Positions 54,778 to 64,000 of a stretch of DNA of 64,000 nucleotides are shown piece after piece. Below the pieces are notes generated by a model. It saw nothing but the letters and a program-made list of their open reading frames with translations, was not told where the DNA came from and ran no database searches. Both the position numbers and the translations under genes were made by a program. How positions within the stretch are numbered: position 1 is the first letter of the stretch; each line of letters opens with the position of its first letter. The DNA is from Gigaspora margarita (Eukaryota; Glomeromycota; Glomeromycetes; Diversisporales; Gigasporaceae): positions 18,008 to 82,007 of the forward strand of contig WTPW01000358.1 in the NCBI GenBank assembly GCA_009809945.1, read 5' to 3'.

Positions 54778-57575
54778 CTAGTTTGATAGAGTTAAAATAA
54801 AATTTATAGGTATACTGTATTTAACCCAATGGGCAGCCCAAGAACCAATTTTCTTAAGAGCTGTACCAATAGGTGGACATGAATTTGGATTAATATGAAG
54901 TTGATCAGGTTGGCCACAAGGACAACTATATGTAAATGTTCGGTGTAGAGATGGTTGCTTTTTGGATTGTAATATGTTAGAAGTAGTAGTAGAAGAAGGA
55001 TAAGTGATGTTATTGGTTTTCCGCCATAGAGCAAATTGGAAACAATAAGGTTTCCACAATTGTTCAAAGGATAATTCAGAGACTTGAAGAAGAATTTTTA
55101 TTATAATTTGTGAAGCTAATTTTGAGGGTAAGTGGAAGGTTCTAAGATCTTGAATAAGATGAGAAGGAATTAAGCCTTTAAGTATAGTTTGAATATAATA
55201 AGGAGAAAGTAAAGCTGGTGATAAATAAAAGGCTGGGTGATTATAAATAGTCTGGATAAGTTGAGATATAGTATTTGAGGAAAGGTCTAAATCTGTAGAG
55301 TTAATAGTATTAGTAATAGCAGTAAGTATAATCTGGTTAATATTGTTTGTACCAGAACAAAGAAGCCAGTGGTTAGGGGAATCAGGAGTGTTGCATATAA
55401 AGCAGTTGGTATTTGGAAATAGGTTAGGATAAATTGAGTGGAAGTGAGAGTATGAAGGTAGTTCATTTAAAAATAATTTAATTTTAAAAGCTTTAAGATT
55501 GCTAAGTTTGAAGTTGGTAATATTATTTGAAGCCTTTTGATTATTATTAAAGTATAACCAAGTGGAGTTCCAATCAAAATAATGAGTGAAGTGAGACCAT
55601 TCATTTGTACGTTGCTGAGAAGACCATATAGCTATAATATGAGCTTTGCAGATATTTTTAATGAATCTTCGTATAGGTTGTAAAACTTGGGTATTTTCCC
55701 AGTAAAGAGTATGAAAAGGAATATAGGAATTGGTATAGTTAAAGTTAAAAAATGAAGCAGAGGCATGTTGATTGGCTAGTTGATCAGCACGATTATTAAA
55801 AGGGTTGTCAGAATGAGCCTGAACTTTGTATAATGTTAGTTGAATATTAAAAGATTTAATAATATTAAGGAGTGTATGCCATATAGGCCATGCAGTAAAT
55901 TTGAATTTTTTTGGAGAATTTGGATTAAGATGTATAAGTTTAGTGTATTTGGATATAACTGATTGTGAATCAGTAAAAATTTGAATAATAGAGTTTCGTG
56001 GTACAGTAGCAATAGCAGATAGGATTGAAATTAGTTCAGTGTGATAAGAAGAGGGCCAATATTTAAGTTGGGCTAAAAACTCATGTACAATTTGATTGTT
56101 ATGAAGTTGTACCCAACCAATACCCATAGAACATTGGTCAGTACAGATATTTTTAACAGAACCATCTGTATAAAAGATAAAAGATGTATAATTATAATTG
56201 TGTTGAGCAATTGATTGTAATGATTGAGAAGTTTGGTTAGATAGAAAAAGATCAGAAACTAAGTAATCAGAGATATTTAAAGTTGGAGGTGTAGGAATAG
56301 TAAGAGGATGTTTAATAGCAGTAGAAAGAATAAGATCTATATAATTTGCATTAAGGTTAAGCTGCTTGTTTGGTTGAATTCTACCATGAAAAAGTGTAGA
56401 TAATGTAGCAGATATTTCAATTGTACATGCAGAGGAAATACGGTTGGTATTAAGATTGCAGCCTGGGCAAGGCATACAAGAAATAGGAGAAAGTGGGTAT
56501 AATTGGGATTGTGAAGTATCAATATTGGTAGACCAATGAGTAATTGATATAGTATTTGAATGCTTGAAATATCTACGAGCTTTACCAATAATTATATTCT
56601 GATTAAGATAAGTAAGAAACCATGATTGGGGTTTTAAAGGTATATGGCAAGTATAATAGGCAAAAGCATTAATACCTTGGGGTTGGTAATTGCTTAAGAT
56701 TGAATGATGAATATTGTTTTCAATAATAGTTTCCTCTAAAAAGGTAAACCATAAAGGCTGTTTACCAGTAGGTAAATGGTGCAATCTGGGTGAAAGATGT
56801 TTCCATGAAAGGAGAGTTTGAATATCTGCAGAGCAAAGTTGTTCTAAGTAAAGAATTTGTTTATGACGAAGTTGTTGTTTAAGTGTTTTGTATTTAGGGT
56901 AGTGTTGTAGAATTTGTTCAAGTGGAAGGTTTCTACTATTAATAACTTTGGGCCAAGTAATATTTGGGTTTGCTATAATATTGATTTCTAGTCTTTTTAG
57001 CAAAAGAATAATTTTGAAGGTAGTAGTTAGTCTATTAGGTCCATCAATATTAGGAGAGTGGTGTTCTAGTATATTAGTTGTTGACCATAAGTTATTTTGG
57101 AGTTGCTGTAATCTAATACGAGTAGAGATACCTAATAAATTAGGATCATTAATTCGTATTAAGAAGTTAGAGATATGGTGTTGAAGTTGTATATCCCATA
57201 TATTGTGTATATTGTATAAATGTGGGTTAAGCATTGTACTATTAGGAGTAGATTTTGATAAGTGTGATTTGTGCTTGGCTACAGTTAAATATAGTGATAA
57301 AATTTTAGTACAAGTAGAGTATGGAAGAACTATATTATGTAATCGATATTCTAAAGTAGGGATTATAACAGTGTTGATAATATAGGTAATTTGTTTGTCT
57401 GTAATTTGTTTAGTATTAGCAGTTTGTATAAGGTGTGATGCTTCAGCTCGAATAAGTTTAATTTGTTTTGTATTTTTGTTATCAAGGGTGAACCAGCATC
57501 CAAGAAATTTAAAGGGTTGGTTAAAGGATAAAAGAGGTAGTATTTGGTTAAAATATGATATAGAAGTTGTAGTTT
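54778..57575 (-). CDS. LINE ORF2, 3' part: end of RT, RNase H, CCHC finger
   Basis: This frame continues ORF2 after a one-base shift at the five-T run 57573-57577. It begins with the RT thumb side (FNQPFKFLGCWF, about 57500), runs past a Met at 57234, and ends at 54778. Counting from that Met (818 residues), RNase H has YTDGS (Asp357), TEL (Glu400), FTDSQ (Asp422) and NRAD (Asp484), all four expected acidic residues, plus AHSDN. RNase H removes the RNA from the RNA-DNA hybrid. A C-x2-C-x7-H-x3-C finger is at 611-626, and the C-terminus carries CPCGQPDQLH and GSWAAHWVKYS. A Cys pair (PCPGC, 256-259) precedes RNase H. It has no internal stop over 2.8 kb, a sign of recent activity. Confidence 0.85.
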
Positions 57576-60365
57576 TTGATTAAAACAGAAAATAGATTTA
57601 GTAGGATTAATTTGTATATCTGCCATTTGGTAAAAAGAAGTAGCAGCAGAGATAATTGATTGAAGTTCTGTTAAAGATGAAGCAATCCATAAGGTGTCAT
57701 CCATATAAGCTAAAACAGATGTAGAGCATTTAAGATGATGTGTTTGTGATAAAGTAAGGTTGGTTTTCCAAGAAGTTTGTAAAGTATAACCAGTAAACTG
57801 AGTAGCAATATGGCTAATAAGTGGATCATAGTAAATTCTCCAGAAAAGAGGTGTTATAGTTTCTCCTTGATCAATACCATTTTTTACAGAGTAAAAATTA
57901 GTAAGACCCAGATTTGTAATTACTCGGTTGTATCGGTTGAATAGAAGATTAGAAAGGATATTAATAAGTGTTGATGGCATACGAATATGGGATAGTGATT
58001 TAGTAAATAGATCAAATTGAACTGAGTCATAGGCTTTGCTCATATCTTGGAATATAAGCCAAAGTGGCTTGTGGTTGCAATTAGAATCTTCTATAATATT
58101 ATTAAAAATATGTATAGGTATAGAGGTACTGTTACCAGGTAGTGCAATATAATTGTGAGGTGAAAGAATATTATATTGTGTAAATATTTTGTTGAGCCGA
58201 TTAGTGAGAAGTTTGGTATAGAGTTTTCTAATATGCTCTACTAAACTAATAGGTCGTGTATTAGTTAAGTTACCGTCAAAAATTGGTTTCTTTGAGATGG
58301 GAAAAATACGACCTTCTTTCCATTGTTTAGGAACTGTTTGGGCTGTTAAACATCGATTAAAGAGAGATGTAATAGCAAGTAAACAATTATTTCCAGAGTG
58401 TTTGATCATTTCATAGCTAATTCCAGAGGGGCCACATGCTTTGTTGTTAGGGAGTTGCGATAAAGTATCAAGAATTTCTTCAATTGTAAAAGAGTGAAGA
58501 GCTTCAGAATACCAACTTGAGTCAATATTCTGTTTTGGAAGATATTCATTTGCCCAGTGTGAATTAAATAAATGCTCATTAATTTGTCTGGGTGCAGTCC
58601 ATTCATCAAAATGGTTCTGAATATGTGTTTTAATAGTTGAGGGCTCAGTAATAATAGCATTATTACTTTTAATATTGTTAATTCTAACAGGATCTTTATG
58701 TCGATTAAGAATACTGTTAATCATAGATGTAGACTGAGTAACCAGTTTGGAACATCTGGTATTAATAGATTCAAGTATTTGTTGACGAGTATATTTGATG
58801 TTTTCCAGATTACGTGCATGATATAGACTTTTCCATGCTTCTTTGGCATTGGTAATCCAGTCAGGTATAAGATTAGATTGTGAAGGAATTGGTAGAAGTT
58901 GGAGTTGATGTGTTGAGTTCAGGTAAGTAATAGTAGAATTGTGATAAAGAGGAATAGGTGTACCAGAGTTAAGGGAGTATTTAGTTTGCTTAATAATACT
59001 ATTAAGTTTTTTAAGATTATAGTGTAGAAGAGTAGCTTTGGATGAGAAGGAGTGATGAAAGTTACGTACAGCAAATTTTTTGTTAGGGATATGTATAAGT
59101 GCTGCATTAATAATACTAGTTTGTAGTTTATGCCAAGTAGTTTCAAGTGATTCAGAAGTGGAAATAGTAGAAGGTGTGTTATGGGATATGAGATTAGATG
59201 AAACCTGGTTAGCAAAAGCCTGCCATGTTTCATTTGTCATTAGTTTATAATTGAAGATTCTTCTATATGTTTTGCATTTATATCTATTATGTCCAGTAAA
59301 TGCATAAGGAAAGGACCAGCGAAATATGAGAATCTTGTGGTCACTAGAGGTTGAAAAGTCTGAGTCATCAATTTCAAAGGATATTAAATAAGGAAGAAGA
59401 GGGTCATGGGTCCAAATAAAATCTATTTCACTTTGGTATCTAGAGCTATACCAAGTAGGTTGGGATGAATTAGTATAAGATGCCAAATTGGACATGTTAT
59501 TATAAGAAAGGAATTGAAGCAATTTGAATTTGGAGTTACTAGTTAAAGTAGAATCAGCAGAGGCATTAAAGTCTCCTAAAACTATTGGTTGAATATTTAA
59601 TGAAATTGCTTGTTGAATCCATTGAATAATAGTATCTTGGATTTGAAGTCTCTCTTGTGAGTTATTAGAGGGTAGATAAATAGAAATTATGCGAAATTTA
59701 AAATCATGTTTAAAAAATAGATCAATAGCTATTGCATAGCCAGAATATGTAATAATATTATGAATATGAGGAGTAAGATGGTTGTGAATCATAATAGCAG
59801 TACCTGCTCTAGAGCTATCAGTACAGGACCAAAAGTAGGAATAAAATTGGGTTTGTTTAGGTTTGAATGTAGAAGGTGCACTAGAGAGTTTAGTTTCAGT
59901 GATACTAATAATATTTAAATTGTGAGATAGGCAATAATTTTCCCAAACTTGTTTTTTGGTAATGTTATTAAAGCCTTGGACATTATGTGTACAAATAGAA
60001 AGATCAAGGGGTATTAATGGGTTGTTAAAAGGAGAAGTTTGATCTTGAACTTGCTCTAAGTTAGAATTACTACTTGTAGATATGGCTCTTGGTATTGAAT
60101 AACTTGATTTGAGTGAAACATTATTAAAAAGATGAAAATCCTCAAAAGGTACAAAGAAGTGATTGGGTAGAAGATGTTCATGTAGTAAATAAATATGTGC
60201 TTCTGGAAAATAATAGTCAATTTTGCTATATTTAATAGAGATTCTGATATACTGTTGTGAATAGAACATTGGATATTCATCTTGTAAATAGGTTAAAAAG
60301 GAACCAACAGTTTGTAGTGAAGGTAAAGATTGTAATCTGTGATAATATAAGAATTGTTGTAGCAT
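57363..60365 (-). CDS. LINE ORF2, 5' part: APE endonuclease and reverse transcriptase
   Basis: A 1000-residue frame from Met at 60365. Residues 120-345 form an APE-type endonuclease that nicks the target: THNVQG (126), ITETK (Glu157), GDFN (264), IDFIW (314), SDHK (341). Reverse transcriptase spans about 625-930: NKACGPSGI (641), FQDMSKAYD (Asp774), GIDQGE (830) and AYMDD (886-890) with both catalytic Asp. The genuine protein leaves this frame near 57575; the last 70 residues, to 57363, are out-of-frame sequence. A single missing base in an A run (coding strand) explains this and may be a sequencing error. The N-terminal 115 residues overlap and probably continue the upstream frame at 60293-60724. 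All catalytic residues visible here are intact. Confidence 0.85.
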   Translation of the reverse strand: MLQQFLYYHRLQSLPSLQTVGSFLTYLQDEYPMFYSQQYIRISIKYSKIDYYFPEAHIYLLHEHLLPNHFFVPFEDFHLFNNVSLKSSYSIPRAISTSSNSNLEQVQDQTSPFNNPLIPLDLSICTHNVQGFNNITKKQVWENYCLSHNLNIISITETKLSSAPSTFKPKQTQFYSYFWSCTDSSRAGTAIMIHNHLTPHIHNIITYSGYAIAIDLFFKHDFKFRIISIYLPSNNSQERLQIQDTIIQWIQQAISLNIQPIVLGDFNASADSTLTSNSKFKLLQFLSYNNMSNLASYTNSSQPTWYSSRYQSEIDFIWTHDPLLPYLISFEIDDSDFSTSSDHKILIFRWSFPYAFTGHNRYKCKTYRRIFNYKLMTNETWQAFANQVSSNLISHNTPSTISTSESLETTWHKLQTSIINAALIHIPNKKFAVRNFHHSFSSKATLLHYNLKKLNSIIKQTKYSLNSGTPIPLYHNSTITYLNSTHQLQLLPIPSQSNLIPDWITNAKEAWKSLYHARNLENIKYTRQQILESINTRCSKLVTQSTSMINSILNRHKDPVRINNIKSNNAIITEPSTIKTHIQNHFDEWTAPRQINEHLFNSHWANEYLPKQNIDSSWYSEALHSFTIEEILDTLSQLPNNKACGPSGISYEMIKHSGNNCLLAITSLFNRCLTAQTVPKQWKEGRIFPISKKPIFDGNLTNTRPISLVEHIRKLYTKLLTNRLNKIFTQYNILSPHNYIALPGNSTSIPIHIFNNIIEDSNCNHKPLWLIFQDMSKAYDSVQFDLFTKSLSHIRMPSTLINILSNLLFNRYNRVITNLGLTNFYSVKNGIDQGETITPLFWRIYYDPLISHIATQFTGYTLQTSWKTNLTLSQTHHLKCSTSVLAYMDDTLWIASSLTELQSIISAATSFYQMADIQINPTKSIFCFNQKLQLLYHILTKYYLFYPLTNPLNFLDAGSPLITKIQNKLNLFELKHHTLYKLLILNKLQTNKLPILSTLL

Positions 60366-60724
60366 GCTGATGGCTCATAAATCTCTGATGAGTTTGAATA
60401 GAAATCAGTATTTGTTTCTTCTATAGTATTAGTATGTATAGTTGATATATTGAGGTTGTTGTCAGATTCATCTGGTAACAATTCATATTCATTGTATATC
60501 TCTTGTTCTACAGTATAAATAGAGCTATATTGTTGTATAGGTAATGATAGATGAGTATGATATTGGAGTGGTACTTCAGTGTGACATGATGATATGGTAT
60601 CTGAAGTACTAGGATTAATTTCTGTAGAGGCGCTCGCCGTTTCAAGCTTGGTTTTCACAGCTGCGCAGGATACCATAGCCTGTCCTGTATGTTGGGTCTG
60701 GCCGTCATAAACCTGGTCCTCCGC
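60293..60724 (-). CDS. LINE ORF1 remnant, truncated at its 5' side
   Basis: The frame is open from the 5' border of the element (about 60724, reading EDQVYDGQTQHTGQAMVSCA) through a Met at 60676 to a stop at 60293, overlapping ORF2 by 73 bp. It is Ser/Thr- and acid-rich (ASASTEINPSTSDTISS; DESDNN) without a recognisable RNA-recognition or CCHC motif. Because the frame is already open at the insertion border, the usual gag-like part was probably lost by 5' truncation. The first 110 bp are GC-richer than the rest. A shift in the overlap may once have joined it to ORF2. Confidence 0.55.
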   Translation of the reverse strand, partial: AEDQVYDGQTQHTGQAMVSCAAVKTKLETASASTEINPSTSDTISSCHTEVPLQYHTHLSLPIQQYSSIYTVEQEIYNEYELLPDESDNNLNISTIHTNTIEETNTDFYSNSSEIYEPSACYNNSYIITDYNLYLHYKLLVPF

Positions 60725-60744
60725 ATAAGATTATGAATTAATAT

Positions 60745-63700
60745 GATTTAATTTAGATGCCAAATTTAGTATAAAATATCTATTGCTATATAAAATTGCA
60801 ATAAATAAAATTTCTTCATCAAATATCATATAATAGGGTTATAATCTTCTATAATAAAGCAATAAAGCTATCTTAAAATATAAACCAAAATAAATAAATT
60901 AAACCCTGTTTTTTTTCTTTGGCAAAGTTTTGCTATGATTTTATTTAAAATATTAAGATTAATAAATATGTTAACTAATATATTTTTTATAAACAAAACC
61001 AACATTATTCAGCTGTTTTAAAGAGTGCTCAAATGCAACTTGCTGTACCAGAAACCTGAGTTACTGGGTCTCATCAGACTTGCTATATTACAAAAAAAAT
61101 AATTTTATAAAGAACAAAAGAAAAAAAAAGAAGAAAGAATAATAATAATAAATATAAGAAAAAAAGAAATCAGTGAAAAACAAAAAAAAACTAAATTTAT
61201 TAAAAAAAAAATAAAAATCCCAGAAAAAAAATAACTGATGATCACTATTATAACCTTGTAAGATTATAAAAATTATATAATACTAAATAAAGAAGTCTTT
61301 GCTCTATCTAAGTTCACTTATTATATTATATAGAGAAAAAAATAAATTATAAAAAACTCTAACTATAGTTGCAGAGAAGTATACAAAAAAATAAATTATG
61401 GCTAAACAAAAAGAATATTCTAGAAAAAATTTTACTTCAAGAAATCCTTCAAAATATTTACATATTATTCATTATTTATTTTGATAAACCTAATATTCAC
61501 TTGTGACTTGAATCCAATATAGTAACTATATTCCAATTTGGAAAGTAAATCTTTTGAATGGGATAAGCCAAAATGCCTGCTTTGTCAAAATTTTGAAAGG
61601 CCAAAGAGACAAAAAGAAATACTAAGAGGTCCAACTTGATTTATAGGGTTGGAGCTATATAAGTTTTGTAATTTATAGAATAATATATTAACAAAATAAC
61701 TTAAACTAAAGTTTAAGTTATTTAGACAAAGACTCCTTGCTACACTATAGCAAACTATGTTCAATAGTTTTTGGGGTTTACACCAGAGAGCCAAGGCTAA
61801 CAAAATCTTTTTTTATCTCTTTTCAATTATTTTCAGATTGAACTTGTATCCTAGATACTCCAAAAGAAATTTTGTATAAATTATATTCATTAAGATTAAA
61901 AGTTCTATAGGCTAGATTTTTGTCTAAATGATTGTTAGAAAGAGTGTGATTGATAATATATTTAATTTTAAAATAAAACCTATTTAATCTTAAACTATAA
62001 AAATAAAATAAATATAAAACTTAAATTTGAACTTATTAATTTCAAGATCACAAAAGATAAAACTACTTACTGAATTTTTTTTCATATTTAAATAAAGCTT
62101 TGAGAATTTGTAAACTAGTTTAAAATAATATTGTTATGAAGTTACTATTTCAAGTTTTTTTTAAACTAGCTAACTTACTTACTTTTTGTAAGTTAATTAG
62201 AATTTAAACATTTATATTACTACTTTCTAAGCTTAAAAATTATTTCTAAATGAGATGTACCTAGGTAGAGCGAATTCTAGAGATATACAAAATACTTAAA
62301 GCTTCACTTGTAAAGTCTTTTGTAATATTATAAATAAGATTATATTTTTTAAAAAAATTTACTATATTAGAGTAAAAGCACTCTAAGCTATATAAATTAA
62401 ATTGATCAAATACAAAAAAGTTAGCCATATTATATGTAGAGTTACTGTTATATTAGTATAATGAAAATGCAAAGTATAATACCAAATATTATACTGTATA
62501 ATATAGTATAGTATAATAGAGATTTATATATAAAATTAAACAAGTAACTAGAAAATATTTAAAAGAAATAGTTTAATACTATATTTTTATTTTATATATA
62601 GTATTAATGTTGTATATTAGTATAGAATCTTGGTAGATTTAAAATCAATAAAAGTTGATTCTAAATATATTTATATTGAAATAAAATTTTAAATACACTC
62701 AAATTGGTAAAGTATTTCAAACTAACTTAAAAGTAATTCCAAATCTATTTAATGCATATTTAATTAAAAATATTAATTTAAAAGTAAAAGTGTCAACATT
62801 TCCAAATTTAACTTTGTATAACTATTTTATATAATATCATATATAAACATCATATGATTCGACCACTCAGAATTAGCAATTCTTTGTATTATCCAGAAAA
62901 ACATATAGTGATCTCAGAAATTTTAACTATATGTAATGTTAATTTTTTTTAAAACAATACACATTGTACAACTTCACTATTATAAACAAACTGGATTAAA
63001 CTATATATTAAATAAATTTGATACAAAGGTTAAGATATTAAAAAGTTTAATTACAAGTATTTTTTATTTATTATATAAAGATTTAATATACTATATAGAT
63101 TATATGAAAAATAACATATACCCAACACTTACTTAGTAGCTAAAATATTATGTAGATAAGTTTTAAATTTATATCAATTATTATTTGATATTATTTTTTT
63201 GGTATTGGCATAAAATTAATCATTTTTATAATTTTGATTAACTTTTTATTTTGAAAAATTATTTAAAAAATTAGAATATTTTATTTATAAAAAAAATGAA
63301 TTTAGAAGAACATAATAATTTATTTACTGCAAAAAATATTTTATGAAAATTATTTAATAAATATAATAATTTTTTAATGAAGTTTTTTTTGTTTTTAAAA
63401 AACTATACTTTCTTATATTAATGAATTAACATTAAAGATTATATAATAAGCTAAAGAAATTTTTTGTTTATAAAAATAAATAATAAATTTTTGGCAAAAA
63501 AAAACTGAACATAAAGACAATATAAAGATAATCCCTAAAGTTATTATTTGGTTAATATAAATATGATTTATCAATATAAGAGTTTTATTTTATGAACAAA
63601 AATACTATAGTTTAACTTCATAAGGGTAGAGACATTTATCACCTGATTTTTTAGGGAGGGGGGTCCGGGGGATTATCAGGTGCTATATAATATAGTAATA

Positions 63701-63840
63701 TTAGCCAATCAAAATTGCCCAAAATAACTATATAAATTTTTAATAACCAGACTCAGACTCAATTATGAGTTCAGCCTGGATATGATCCGAAGCCTGCAGA
63801 CTGGTCTGAGACTAATATATTTATGTGTATTTTTTTGGAG
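60745..63840. other. AT-rich interval without genes
   Basis: No coding sequence is supported over 3 kb. 61090-61230 is A-rich. A stretch at 62840-62900 (ATCATATGATTCGACCACTC) is similar, inverted, to the TTAA MITE interior near 3040. 63627-63690 holds a fragment of the TTA-flanked MITE with GGGAGGGGGGTCCGGGGG inserted. 60745-60840 continues the FB-1 arm interrupted by the LINE only briefly. Confidence 0.55.
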
Positions 63841-63841
63841 C

Positions 63842-64000
63842 TGAACAAGTTTACTTAGTGCATGAAGTTAGGATTAATTAATAAAAATTTGCGAATCATA
63901 AGATTTTATAGAATTTTATTAATAAAATTCTATTAAATCTCATGATTCACAAGATTTTACAAATTAATTATAACTTTATGCACTAAGTAAACTTGTTCAG
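63842..64000. repeat. Hairpin element at the window edge
   Basis: CTGAACAAGTTTACTTAGTG (63842) is inverted at the window end (CACTAAGTAAACTTGTTCAG), with arms of about 78 bp around AATTTTATTAATAAAATT. It may extend beyond the window. Confidence 0.75.

Larger units (their letters stand above)
54600..60727 (-). mobile_element. Near-intact LINE (EN-RT-RNase H), 6.1 kb
   Basis: AGATTATGAATTAATAT at 54583-54599 and 60728-60744 is a perfect 17 bp target duplication, and a run of A (T on the plus strand at 54605-54615) marks the 3' tail, so insertion was recent. Domain order endonuclease, reverse transcriptase, RNase H, CCHC finger fits Tad1/I-type LINEs, inferred from architecture. The 5' junction falls inside an open coding frame, so this copy is probably 5'-truncated relative to a longer parent. 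Two truncated relatives lie at 16063-16732 and 33907-34078. Confidence 0.9.

Noticed and set aside
56948-57583. Plus-strand frames opposite the LINE
   Set aside because: They are shadows of the LINE coding frame on the minus strand.

Overview
The window is a strongly AT-rich eukaryotic chromosome segment made almost entirely of nested transposable elements and their relics; I found no convincing single-copy host gene. Spliced introns, TTAGGG-like interstitial repeats, Mutator-like (MULE) transposases with an N-terminal zinc ribbon or FAR1 finger, an OTU-fused MULE and a LINE ending in a Cys-rich CPCGQPDQ motif suggest a repeat-rich fungus, most likely an arbuscular mycorrhizal fungus (Glomeromycotina). 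The organism is inferred from family resemblance only. No virus-like or LTR element was recognised.

Layout. 0-4.5 kb: decayed C-terminal part of a repetitive gene family with a RING-like finger, a TTAA-flanked MITE split by a 1.1 kb poly(A) retroposon (perfect 15 bp target duplication), and a 0.9 kb hAT element with 8 bp duplications. 5-10.1 kb: foldback elements, small MITEs and a complete but broken MULE with terminal inverted repeats. 10.3-12.75 kb and 37.3-39.9 kb: two inverted copies of a 2.5 kb segment carrying a spliced gene relic and a very conserved 80 bp block. 13-31 kb: foldbacks, MITEs, a LINE 3' fragment and a 5.5 kb field of about 190 bp hairpin units. 31.3-36.7 kb: a large foldback split by the second retroposon, a LINE fragment and word elements. 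40.7-43.1 kb: a broken MULE gene with FAR1 finger, transposase core and OTU protease. 43.3-54.6 kb: nested hAT and MULE-type MITEs. 54.6-60.7 kb: a nearly intact LINE with a perfect 17 bp target duplication. 60.7-64 kb: AT-rich sequence without genes.

The most striking pattern is a class of 0.1-1.8 kb elements that I call word elements. Each has hAT-type (8 bp) or TA-type target duplications and short terminal inverted repeats, and much of its length is a degenerate array of one short, self-complementary word on both strands. The word differs between elements: GGACCGGTCC, TTAGTCGACTAA, ATTTGAATTTGA, GAGAAC/GTTCTC, TGGGC/GCCCA, TTCTGC/GCAGAA, GTCGAAAT and others. Some share nearly the same terminal repeat but carry different words. 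This could reflect family-specific arrays of transposase-binding sites that expanded to fill the element.

The parts fit a trans-mobilisation picture: autonomous or once-autonomous MULE, hAT and LINE copies beside many non-autonomous elements with matching duplication lengths (8 bp hAT, 9 bp MULE, TA, TTA, TTAA, and poly(A) with 13-17 bp).
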